Assembly: GCA_009843625.1 (NCBI GenBank)
Contig: VYDD01000415.1
Span: 1 to 8,634, forward strand
DNA: 8,634 bases
Direction: 5' to 3'
Source: Gammaproteobacteria bacterium
Lineage (GTDB): Bacteria; Gemmatimonadota; Gemmatimonadetes; Longimicrobiales; Gaopeijiaceae
Under the pieces are notes generated by a model that saw only the letters and a list, made by a program, of their open reading frames with translations, was not told where the DNA came from and ran no database searches. The translations under genes and the position numbers were made by a program. Position 1 is the stretch's first letter. Each line of letters begins with the position of its first letter. Shown piece by piece: positions 1 to 5,879 of this stretch.

Positions 1-36
1 GCCGTAGCTCCGGCGGCTTCGTTTCGTGCGTGCCAT
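1..36 (-). CDS. Tyrosine recombinase A, first 12 codons (runs off left edge)
   Basis: Reading leftwards from an ATG at 36-34, the minus strand encodes MARTKRSRRSYG before the window ends. Recombinase B at 5866 begins MARTKHTGRRSYSAG, so the two align with one gap. They also share an identical 27-bp block over the ribosome-binding site, start codon and first four codons (23-49 here, 5853-5879 on the other strand). Further upstream they share a 20-bp block (57-76 and 5827-5846). An AGAGAGGAA Shine-Dalgarno-like sequence precedes the ATG. I infer that this is a paralogue of recombinase B pointing the opposite way. Only the start is visible, so its catalytic residues, length and intactness are unknown. 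It lies about 300 bp downstream of the broken methyltransferase ORF on the same strand, so methyltransferase transcription could read into it. Confidence 0.72.
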   Translation of the reverse strand, partial: MARTKRSRRSYG

Positions 37-114
37 CGTTCGATTCCTCTCTCGAAGATGGACTGCACGATCTGCGTATCGGGAAACCTCGCGGCTGGAA
101 GCCCTCTCCGCCAG
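23..114. repeat. Inverted copy of the recombinase leader (left copy)
   Basis: Positions 23-114 are, in reverse complement, closely similar to 5793-5879. Two blocks are identical: 27 bp (23-49 against 5853-5879) and 20 bp (57-76 against 5827-5846), with a 7 versus 6 nt gap between them. The upstream part is looser and ends in a near-identical stretch, agccctctccgccag against agccgtctccgccag. The repeat covers the leader, ribosome-binding site and start of the two recombinase genes. The blocks do not keep a shared reading frame upstream of the ATG, so a regulatory or duplication origin is likelier than a shared upstream protein. Confidence 0.85.
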
Positions 115-337
115 CTTTACTGACAATTCGGAACGACTGGTCTTGCTGAGACAGCTTTGGCTGTTCCCTGAGGCTATCGCGCTGTCGCGCCGACGTTTGG
201 GATCGCCGCGCGCCCCCTGCAACCAGCCGGTCCGAACGCTCTGGTTCCGGATGGAGCGATGACGGTTTTCCCGCGACTATGAAGCAGCCAGCTCGGTTGT
301 CGTGGCGTGGGACGAACGGTGAATGGTGCCTTCTGGT
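115..337. other. Non-coding spacer between methyltransferase fragment and recombinase A
   Basis: I see no convincing gene here. The frames that cross it have low-complexity, Arg/Pro/Ser-rich translations and no SD-preceded start. None of the three minus frames continues the methyltransferase family sequence beyond the recombination site. So the left side does not offer a recognisable alternative C-terminus, only the accidental tail that ends at 338. It is probably the upstream control region of recombinase A. Confidence 0.5.
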
Positions 338-3300
338 TCAACGCAGGCCGTTCTGCTGCCGTGATCCAATGCTTTGGCATACTGCCCATGAGGCAGGATA
401 CTCCGCGAACGCCGAGCGTCTGTTCGCCCGCTTCCGCTTGCCTTGGAGGTGGGCGAGCACTGGCCCGGGATCGGCCCAGGCGTAGTACGTTCCCGTGTCC
501 GGCGTCCACAGGTCGAACGACGCCCCCTTGAAGACCGGCCAGAAGCCCCTCGGGTAATCTTTCGACACGAGATCCATGTACGGCTTTCCGGTTGTGGCGT
601 TGAGGTCTCCCTGCACAGGTCTGGCTCTCCAGCCGACGCCATCGTTCAGGTCCAGTCTTGGGCTCTTGCGTAGTTGCGCGAACACCTCGACCGAATCGTC
701 TGACGGCAGCAGCGGGAGCGAAGCCGTGTCGTTCCACGCCTCGACCTCGCGGGCGAGAAACGTCACCGGAGCGCGCCGGACACCGGCCCGGAACCGCTTG
801 AGGTTGGCATACGGCCCGCTCAGCCGAAGCTCGGACTCGCTGGCACCCTTGCCGCGCGTGATGGCGGTCAGGCCAATGGTGTATTGCGGATGGACGTTTG
901 GGAACACCCACTCGCGGTTGTTCACCAGCATGGTGACGTCCAGCACTTCGGCGCTCGCCAACAACTCCTTGCGGAACGCCGTGGATCCCTTCGCCGCCAG
1001 CGCCGAGCGGGGCAGCACGACGCCGATCCGCCCTCCGTCGCGTGACACGAGGTCCCAGAACCGCCACACGAACGCCTTGTATAGGTCGGGGTCGCCCGTA
1101 CCCATCCCTGGGAACCCTCCAGCCGTGAGAAGGTGGCGCATCGAAGCCGCGGCGTCCCTTTCCGCCTTGAGGCGGCCAGCGAGATCCGGGCGCTCCCGCC
1201 GGTATCGGGTTTTGAGTTCCTCCTGCTTCCATTGCGGCTGCGAACTGAGCCCCGGGAAGTGCCGTGCCCAGAAAGCGTCCTCTTCGACGCGAGGCTTCTC
1301 CCAAGGGGGATTGCCGAGGATCACGTCGAACCCGTTTCGTCTGCCAAGGAACACATGCGGAAAGGCGAGCGCGAAGTGCAGCACGTCCAGTCCCTTGAGT
1401 TCCTCACGTCCCTTGTCCATCAACTGGGCTCGGAAGATGTCGCTCGGATCGTCCAAAGCCGTCGCCACCCTTCCCTCAACGATTGCCTCATGGATGCCGC
1501 TATTCGTGCGCGAGGCCGCGAGTAGCGTGAATAGCTCCTGCTCCGACCGAGTGGCTCTCCGCATCCGGGCGTAGATCTCCCGTGCCTCCCGGATCTCGGC
1601 GTCGTTCGCGTCGGTGAGCCGGGCCAGCCTCTCAAGGGGCTCCCGAACCGCCCCGAGCCGCTCACTCGCGACGAATGAGAACAGGTCGCCACTCTCGGTC
1701 TGGAACAATTCGGACGCCTCCTCGAAGGACGCGATCCCCACGAGCGAGTTGCCTCGGATCAGGTTGTGGTCGAGGAGCGAGAGCGGAAGGCCGGGCACGA
1801 AGGTGTGGATCCAGAGCGACAGCCGCGCCAGTTCGACGGCCATCGGGTTCATGTCCACGCCGAAGATGCAGCGACGGGCCACCTGCCTGCGGAGTAGTTG
1901 GATGTCCTCGATGGGATCCCCGGACCAGTCCGAGCCGAGTTCCTCGGTCGCCGTGCGGCGGAGCCGTGCGAATTCCTCGCGCACGTCAGGCAGTGGCCGG
2001 GCGGCCAGATAGTTGGCGAGCCGTCGCTCGATCCGGTCCACGGCACCGACAAGGAAGTGGCCGGACCCCATCGCTATGTCCGCCACTCGGAACTCGAAGA
2101 ACCGCCGTCCCGCTTCGCGGTCCGGCATTCCGTCGAGCCGTTCGAGGTGCTCGTCGAGCGCCGGTTCAAGCGCCCGATCAAGGAGGTGTTCGACGGCAAA
2201 AGCCGGGGTGTAGTAGGACCCGGTGGACTTCCGTGCTCCCGAGCGGTTGTGGAGATACACTTCGCCCGCGCGCACTTCGACCTTGTCGCCGGGCTTGGCC
2301 GGAAGGTAGGCATCGGTCTTGGCGTCCACCGCGAGGTCCGTCTCGGCAAGCGAAAGCTCGCTCTCCAACAGGCCCTCGTAGATGGTTCCGAACTCGCGGA
2401 TACCGAGCGACCGGAAGTCCACCGGGCCTTCGGTTCCCTCCGCCGTGCGGTCGAGAAGCAGCGAGGCGAGCGCCCCGGCGAACTCGCGGTCCGGGAGCGC
2501 CAGGGCCGCGATCCGGGCTCCGAGCTTCGAGATCGAAGCCTCGGAGGCGAACAGCGTGCCGTTGTACGCCGGGACCCCCCACTCCGGGTTTCCAAGGCTG
2601 ACAGCCTTCCAAATCTGTCTGACCTCGGACCAGTAGAAGTCCTGGCCGCCGAACTCGACTCCCTTGCGCCGCGCTTCGCCCAAGCGCTGGGCGATCCTCT
2701 TGACCGAGTGCTCGCGGTAGCTACGCGAGGCGTGCAGCGGCAGCAGGTCGCGATCCTCCGCATAGGCGACGAACAGCAGCCTGTAGAAAACGCGGAGCGC
2801 AGCTTGGTAGGCCTGTTCAAGATCGTCCGCAGTTGGGCTCTCCGGATACATGGCCGCCACGACGGCCCGGGCAAGCGCCGGCATCACTTCGCGGTAGACC
2901 CGCTCGCGAAGACGCCCGCCGAGATCCGCGGCGTAGTCCTCGCTCGCTCGTAGGATGTCTTCGACGCTCCCGCCCTCCGACAGCGCGGGTGCAGACAGCA
3001 GGAGCCAGAGGTAACCGGCGTCATCGGCCGAAAGGAGGTCCAGATTGATCTCCACGAACGTCTCGGAGCGTCCCCGTCGGCCCGTGCCGACGCCCGGCTT
3101 GGCCGGATAGAGGCGGAGCGTGCCGCCCGCCACCGCGACCACCCAGTCCAGATTCTCCCGGTCGGCTTGCGCCAACGCGTAGGACACCGGCGAGACACCA
3201 TCGAACCTGGAGCTTGTAGAGTCGATCTCCTCGGGCCGGTCCAGAAGGACGGCCACCGCCGTCTTGCGGTCCCCGGCCAGCAGCAGCACAGCCGGTCCGG

Positions 3301-3826
3301 GAAGCTCCTCGGTGCCGAACCCGAGACCCTCGATCAACTTCCGTCCCCGGAGCGTCCGCACGCCGTGCGACCTTTCTGCGGCGCGCGCCCAATCCCCCCG
3401 CGCCGGGACGCCCCGTTCAAGCTCCTGCATCGCGAAGAGGCCGCCGTTGCGGAGGCCCGGGATCGGAGCGTCCAACGCCGGAAGTAGGCGGTGAAGGAGC
3501 CGGATCGCGGTGTGCCGTCCATCCGCCTCCAGTGCCTTGCCGCACACCGCATCGACCTGTTCCACCGGTAGGTCCCGATGCTCGACCGGGTTGTGCTCGG
3601 TCGGGCCGCACACCGCCGCTCGTCCGTTTCCCCACAGCGCCACGATCAGCACCGGCGCGGCACGTCGCCTGGAGCGCGCACGAAACATCGCCCTGAGATC
3701 CGCGATGCGGGGCCCCCCGTCCAACGCGACCACGACGACTTCCAGAGCGAGCGGGCCGCGCCCGAGATGGAGCTTGGCCCGGCGGTCGCCGAGCGTGACG
3801 GAACGGGGTTCGAGATGATCGAGCAT
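338..3826 (-). CDS. N-terminal part of Eco57I/PglX-like adenine DNA methyltransferase, C-terminus displaced by inversion
   Basis: This encodes 1162 residues of a large class of N6-adenine methyltransferases with a long N-terminal region, as in type IIG, BREX PglX and DISARM DrmMI proteins. The N-terminal region (about 1-280) contains DWVVAVAGGTLRLYPAK, the 'knowledge of the row' typical of restriction-type N-termini. Motif X is RKSTGSYYTP (532-541), motif I DIAMGSGHFL (583-592), an acidic motif FGVDMNPMAVELARLSLW spans about 655-672, and catalytic motif IV is NPPW (839-842). The family sequence stops at PASWAV (1144-1149), which lies in recombination site L, and is followed by a 13-residue tail (CQSIGSRQQNGLR) without family character. 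The missing C-terminus, normally target recognition, is at 7112-7694 on the other strand. ATG 3826 is the only usual start after an in-frame stop near 3915, although the frame upstream is open and no SD is obvious. As it stands it probably has an AdoMet and catalytic core but no full target recognition. Confidence 0.88.
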   Translation of the reverse strand: MLDHLEPRSVTLGDRRAKLHLGRGPLALEVVVVALDGGPRIADLRAMFRARSRRRAAPVLIVALWGNGRAAVCGPTEHNPVEHRDLPVEQVDAVCGKALEADGRHTAIRLLHRLLPALDAPIPGLRNGGLFAMQELERGVPARGDWARAAERSHGVRTLRGRKLIEGLGFGTEELPGPAVLLLAGDRKTAVAVLLDRPEEIDSTSSRFDGVSPVSYALAQADRENLDWVVAVAGGTLRLYPAKPGVGTGRRGRSETFVEINLDLLSADDAGYLWLLLSAPALSEGGSVEDILRASEDYAADLGGRLRERVYREVMPALARAVVAAMYPESPTADDLEQAYQAALRVFYRLLFVAYAEDRDLLPLHASRSYREHSVKRIAQRLGEARRKGVEFGGQDFYWSEVRQIWKAVSLGNPEWGVPAYNGTLFASEASISKLGARIAALALPDREFAGALASLLLDRTAEGTEGPVDFRSLGIREFGTIYEGLLESELSLAETDLAVDAKTDAYLPAKPGDKVEVRAGEVYLHNRSGARKSTGSYYTPAFAVEHLLDRALEPALDEHLERLDGMPDREAGRRFFEFRVADIAMGSGHFLVGAVDRIERRLANYLAARPLPDVREEFARLRRTATEELGSDWSGDPIEDIQLLRRQVARRCIFGVDMNPMAVELARLSLWIHTFVPGLPLSLLDHNLIRGNSLVGIASFEEASELFQTESGDLFSFVASERLGAVREPLERLARLTDANDAEIREAREIYARMRRATRSEQELFTLLAASRTNSGIHEAIVEGRVATALDDPSDIFRAQLMDKGREELKGLDVLHFALAFPHVFLGRRNGFDVILGNPPWEKPRVEEDAFWARHFPGLSSQPQWKQEELKTRYRRERPDLAGRLKAERDAAASMRHLLTAGGFPGMGTGDPDLYKAFVWRFWDLVSRDGGRIGVVLPRSALAAKGSTAFRKELLASAEVLDVTMLVNNREWVFPNVHPQYTIGLTAITRGKGASESELRLSGPYANLKRFRAGVRRAPVTFLAREVEAWNDTASLPLLPSDDSVEVFAQLRKSPRLDLNDGVGWRARPVQGDLNATTGKPYMDLVSKDYPRGFWPVFKGASFDLWTPDTGTYYAWADPGPVLAHLQGKRKRANRRSAFAEYPASWAVCQSIGSRQQNGLR
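376..398 (-). repeat. Recombination site L (inverted partner of site R)
   Basis: Read on the minus strand, the site is TCCTGCCTCATGGGCAGTA followed by TGCC. It matches 21 of 23 positions of site R at 7112-7134, in opposite orientation; similarity fades immediately outside. It has the internal dyad expected of a tyrosine-recombinase core: arms CTGCC and GGCAG around a 5-nt spacer TCATG, with further partial symmetry outwards (tATcCTGCC / GGCAGtATg). The spacer is asymmetric and identical in both sites, as strand exchange needs. In the methyltransferase frame it encodes P-A-S-W-A-V (residues 1144-1149). The role is inferred; the repeat itself is seen directly. Confidence 0.82.
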
Positions 3827-3912
3827 GGGGCGGAGGCTGCGGTTCGGGGTCGAGAGCGACGATGCAAGGCTGTCAAAACTAGAGACGATCCGGCGACAGG
3901 GCGACCTGACCG

Positions 3913-3942
3913 GTTATCTTCCCTTGCGTTCCGGCGCTCCAA
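3913..3942 (-). promoter_or_regulatory. Possible sigma70-type promoter of the methyltransferase
   Basis: On the minus strand, TTGGAG (3942-3937) and GATAAC (3918-3913) are 18 nt apart, each 4/6 to consensus, about 85 bp before the methyltransferase ATG. The 148-bp gap to the divergent antitoxin must hold promoters for both directions. A perfect TTGACA at 3876-3871 is an alternative -35 box but has no good -10 partner. Weak evidence only. Confidence 0.25.
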
Positions 3943-3974
3943 GTGGCGCCGAACACCGTTCTCCGGTACAGTCA

Positions 3975-4181
3975 ATGACCATGAGCATCAAGGCGGAATA
4001 CAGGGATGGCGTGTTCACTCCCTTGGAGGAGGTCGTGAACCCCGCGCCCGGCGAAGTCTATCGAGTCTTCTCCGAGAGCGAGTTGGAGCGGCTCGCGGCG
4101 GACGCTCCGTGGCTGAAAGGTTCGGAGCGCAGCTTCGAGTTCTGGGAAAACGAGGAGGATGCGGTCTACGACAGCCTATAG
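3975..4181 (+). CDS. DUF104/AF2212-like antitoxin of a MazF pair
   Basis: A small acidic protein of 68 residues from ATG 3975 (66 from ATG 3981, equally possible; neither has a clear ribosome-binding site). The N-terminus MSIKAEYRDGVFTPLEEV matches the short beta-strand pattern (IKA.Y.DGVF.PLE.V) of AF2212/DUF104-type antitoxins. The C-terminus SFEFWENEEDAVYDSL is strongly acidic, suited to binding a basic toxin. Its stop codon lies 23 bp inside the following toxin gene, a typical translational coupling of antitoxin and toxin. It would neutralise the MazF-like toxin and may autorepress the pair. It is divergent from the methyltransferase and sits within the segment bounded by the recombination sites. 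Confidence 0.75.
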   Translation: MTMSIKAEYRDGVFTPLEEVVNPAPGEVYRVFSESELERLAADAPWLKGSERSFEFWENEEDAVYDSL

Positions 4182-4509
4182 GCGGGGCGACATCGTTCTC
4201 GTCTCCTTCCCCTTCACCGATCTAACTTCATCCAAGAGGCGCCCCGCGTTGGTTCTGTCACCGGATTCGTTCAACGCGACCGGGCTGGATTTGGTGCTGG
4301 CCGCCATCACCTCGCACGTCACGGATGACCCGAACGCCGTGCATCTTCGGAGCGGCGACTTCGCCGAGGGCGGACTTCCCAAGATGTCGGTGGTGAAGAC
4401 GACCAAGCTGTTCACGATGCATTCGTCGCTCGTCGTCAAACGGATCGGCGCGCTCCGGACCGGGAAGATGGAGGAGGTCCTGCGGACGGTGCGCGGGTTC
4501 TTCGCCTGA
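4159..4509 (+). CDS. MazF/PemK-family endoribonuclease toxin
   Basis: This encodes 116 residues, the usual size for MazF. Family hallmarks visible are RRGDIVLVSFPFTD (8-21), the loop KRRPALVLS (26-34), a central strand LVLAAITSH (about 45-53), and LPKMSVVKTTKLFTM (73-87), which carries the conserved strand after the second loop. MazF toxins cleave mRNA at short motifs and arrest growth; the specificity here cannot be read. The gene overlaps the antitoxin by 23 bp, and GAGGAGG lies directly before the ATG with almost no spacing, so translation probably depends on coupling. No alternative start exists nearby in frame. A role in holding the invertible segment in the genome is inferred from position only. 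Confidence 0.9.
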   Translation: MRSTTAYRRGDIVLVSFPFTDLTSSKRRPALVLSPDSFNATGLDLVLAAITSHVTDDPNAVHLRSGDFAEGGLPKMSVVKTTKLFTMHSSLVVKRIGALRTGKMEEVLRTVRGFFA

Positions 4510-4523
4510 GGCCCGAAGGGCTT
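4509..4523 (+). terminator. Weak stem-loop at the toxin stop codon
   Basis: AGGCCC and GGGCTT flank a GAA loop (4509-4514 and 4518-4523), giving a 6-bp stem with one G-T pair directly after the toxin stop. There is no T-tract, so termination activity is uncertain. Confidence 0.25.
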
Positions 4524-4683
4524 CGCCGGCGGGGAGACCGTGTCTTGCGTTCAGAGGATCGGACGCGCGCGGGAGCACTCCCAAGGGGCCGACGGGACGT
4601 GCTGAGCCGGAGCGCCCGAAGGCTTGTCGGACGCCCGTTTCGTCTCTCAGCCAGCCTACCCACTGGGGCCACGCTTCGCGAGT

Positions 4684-4716
4684 CCCCGAGCGGGGCTGGC
4701 GGGGGGCTGTGCCCCC
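4684..4716. repeat. Tandem GC hairpins
   Basis: Two adjacent perfect stems: CCCC-gagc-GGGG (4684-4695) and GGGGGC-tgt-GCCCCC (4702-4716), the second followed by TTCGACCCCC. They resemble the GC-rich hairpin junk often found between genes of high-GC genomes. Without a T-tract, a terminator call is not secure. They lie about 170 bp after the toxin gene. Confidence 0.5.
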
Positions 4717-5157
4717 TTCGACCCCCATTACGGCAACGGCGCATTGCAAGCCGCCGGACGCACCGTCGAAACTTGATCGCCGCAGTCGTCGTAGTCCCCG
4801 ATGTGGACCTGCCGACCATTGGATGGCCGGTCGTTGTAGACTCCGACCTCGCCGTTGTCGTCCGGGCCGCCGCAAGCGGTCGTTTCGTCTCGGGAGACCA
4901 GCCGGGCATCCCACCGAACGACAACGCATCACGGCGGCATCGGCGTGCAAGAGGCGCCGCTCGCCGGGGTCGGGTCGGGCGGCAGCACGCGCTCCGACTT
5001 TGAACCGTACCTGAGCGCGGAAACGACATGGGGGTCCGATGCGCACTTCGGTGCTTTCGTGGTGCGCACCGGTCCCGACGAGGAAGCGACGGCTCGGTAT
5101 CGTCTTGCGGCCTCGCGCCCCGGTCGCCCGTGGCACACGGGCCGCTCGGGCCGTGAC

Positions 5158-5246
5158 GCTAGCGACCCACCAGTCCGAGGGCCTGGTACGGGTTCGGGGC
5201 CGGGTTGGCTTGCGCACCACCCACCCCGCTCCCTCGGGTCGCTAGC
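5158..5246. repeat. 11-bp inverted repeat with inner stem
   Basis: GCTAGCGACCC (5158-5168) and GGGTCGCTAGC (5236-5246) are perfect complements around 67 nt. Inside is a smaller stem ACCAG/CTGGT (5169-5173 and 5183-5187). Just upstream, GCCCGTG-gca-CACGGGC (5126-5142) forms another 7-bp hairpin. Could be a structured RNA or DNA element; I do not recognise a family. Confidence 0.55.
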
Positions 5247-5405
5247 TGACCAGCAATCCGTTCCGGAAGGATGTCGAGCGCCGCTTCGAGGGAGCGGAGC
5301 ACGCACTCTACAACCGGCTGGCCGCCGGGCCGTTCGGCGTCGGTGGACAGGGAGTCGGCGACGCTCCCGTCCCGGCTGGCTGTTGGCCTTCCCGCACGGG
5401 ACTGC

Positions 5406-5507
5406 TGGCTGGGAGAGACCCCGCAGCGGCGGGGAGGAGGGGCTGTCCGGCCCCATCCTCCCCGATGCCGATTGAGGTATGCCGAAATGGGGGGTCTCTC
5501 CCAGCCA
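5406..5507. repeat. Nested long hairpin element (17-bp outer stem, 14-bp inner stem)
   Basis: TGGCTGGGAGAGACCCC (5406-5422) is perfectly complementary to 5491-5507. Inside it, CGGGGAGGA plus GGGGC (5430-5443) pairs with GCCCC, a single bulged A and TCCTCCCCG (5450-5464), around the loop TGTCCG. A further ~26 nt lie unpaired between the inner hairpin and the outer arm. This much pairing over 102 nt is unlikely by chance even at high G+C. It might be a folded non-coding RNA, a recombinase accessory site or a mobile-element relic; none can be chosen from sequence alone. Confidence 0.7.
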
Positions 5508-5592
5508 CGTCCAAGGAGCGCGGATCGGCATCGGCGCTCCGCTTGTCGTGGCGCAACCGCAAGCGCGCCAGCGACTTGTCGTACCGAGTCCA

Positions 5593-5647
5593 TTGTCCGG
5601 CCGAACGTCGATTTCGTGTCCGGCAACCCCCAAAGTGAGCCGGACAA
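5593..5647. repeat. 9-bp inverted repeat with extra TGTCCGGC copy
   Basis: TTGTCCGGC (5593-5601) pairs perfectly with GCCGGACAA (5639-5647). The 37-nt loop holds another direct TGTCCGGC (5617-5624), and a fourth copy is at 5444-5451 in the hairpin element upstream. The cluster lies about 220-270 bp before recombinase B and could be an operator or accessory recombinase-binding array; this is inference. Confidence 0.45.
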
Positions 5648-5792
5648 GTCTGGATCGGCACCGGGAGCGTCCAAACGCCTCCAAGTTACGGCTCCGGCAA
5701 CCCGAGGGTCGCAAGCTCCAGGACTGCGGCCGGACGCATCGCCGCCGACGCGATTCCCGGCGGGATTCCACCGCCTTGAGCCTCACATCCGA

Positions 5793-5879
5793 CTGGCGGA
5801 GACGGCTTCTCCCGCGAGCTTCGTCGCGCAGATCGTGCAGTCCATCGATTGGGAGGAATCGAACGATGGCACGCACGAA
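5793..5879. repeat. Inverted copy of the recombinase leader (right copy)
   Basis: Reverse-complement partner of 23-114: identical over 5853-5879 (27 bp) and 5827-5846 (20 bp), with looser similarity up to 5793. It contains the ribosome-binding site and start of recombinase B. Beyond the fourth codon the two recombinase genes diverge at nucleotide level. Confidence 0.85.
5851..5858 (+). promoter_or_regulatory. Ribosome-binding site deciding the recombinase B start
   Basis: GGGAGGAA ends 7 nt before ATG 5866. Its conservation in the recombinase A leader, together with the shared MARTK start, fixes this ATG rather than the open frame that extends back to 5479. Confidence 0.75.

Larger units (their letters stand above)
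4524..5792. other. Gene-poor, hairpin-rich region
   Basis: About 1.27 kb without a gene I can support. Long open frames exist on both strands, as expected at this G+C, but they are Arg/Pro/Ser-rich, lack SD-preceded ATGs and show no family motifs. Two stretches look slightly more protein-like. One is a minus-strand acidic peptide at 4728-4928 (ending ...RPAACNAPLP) with no start. The other is a plus-strand stretch about 4940-5110 (DAHFGAFVVRTGPDEEATAR). Either could be a relic of a decayed gene. The region is notable for several inverted repeats, listed separately, and for the 11-mer CGTTTCGTCTC occurring twice (about 4636 and 4882), each time followed within 12 nt by AGCC. Confidence 0.55.

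Noticed and set aside
1484..1493. Third partial copy of the site core (TGCCTCATGG) inside the methyltransferase
   Set aside because: Only 10 bp match, the dyad arms are absent, and it lies in ordinary coding sequence.
1898..2953. Long plus-strand open frame antisense to the methyltransferase
   Set aside because: It mirrors the coding frame of a high-GC gene; the translation has no family motifs and the minus-strand methyltransferase motifs are unambiguous.
338..3826. Naming the methyltransferase pglX or drmMI
   Set aside because: The family is shared by type IIG, BREX and DISARM, and no diagnostic partner (pglZ, brxC, drmA, drmB) is visible.
4728..4928. Template repeat of a diversity-generating retroelement, because of AAC/GAC/TAC-rich codons
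   Set aside because: No reverse transcriptase, no matching variable repeat and no lectin-fold motif in the window.
4855..5475. Plus-strand frame of about 206 codons in the gene-poor region
   Set aside because: It starts at TTG without a ribosome-binding site, passes through two large inverted repeats and becomes Arg/Pro-rich; at most a small relic about 4940-5110.
5479..5865. Upstream extension of the recombinase B frame
   Set aside because: The extension is low-complexity, while ATG 5866 has a good ribosome-binding site and the same start and leader are present in recombinase A.
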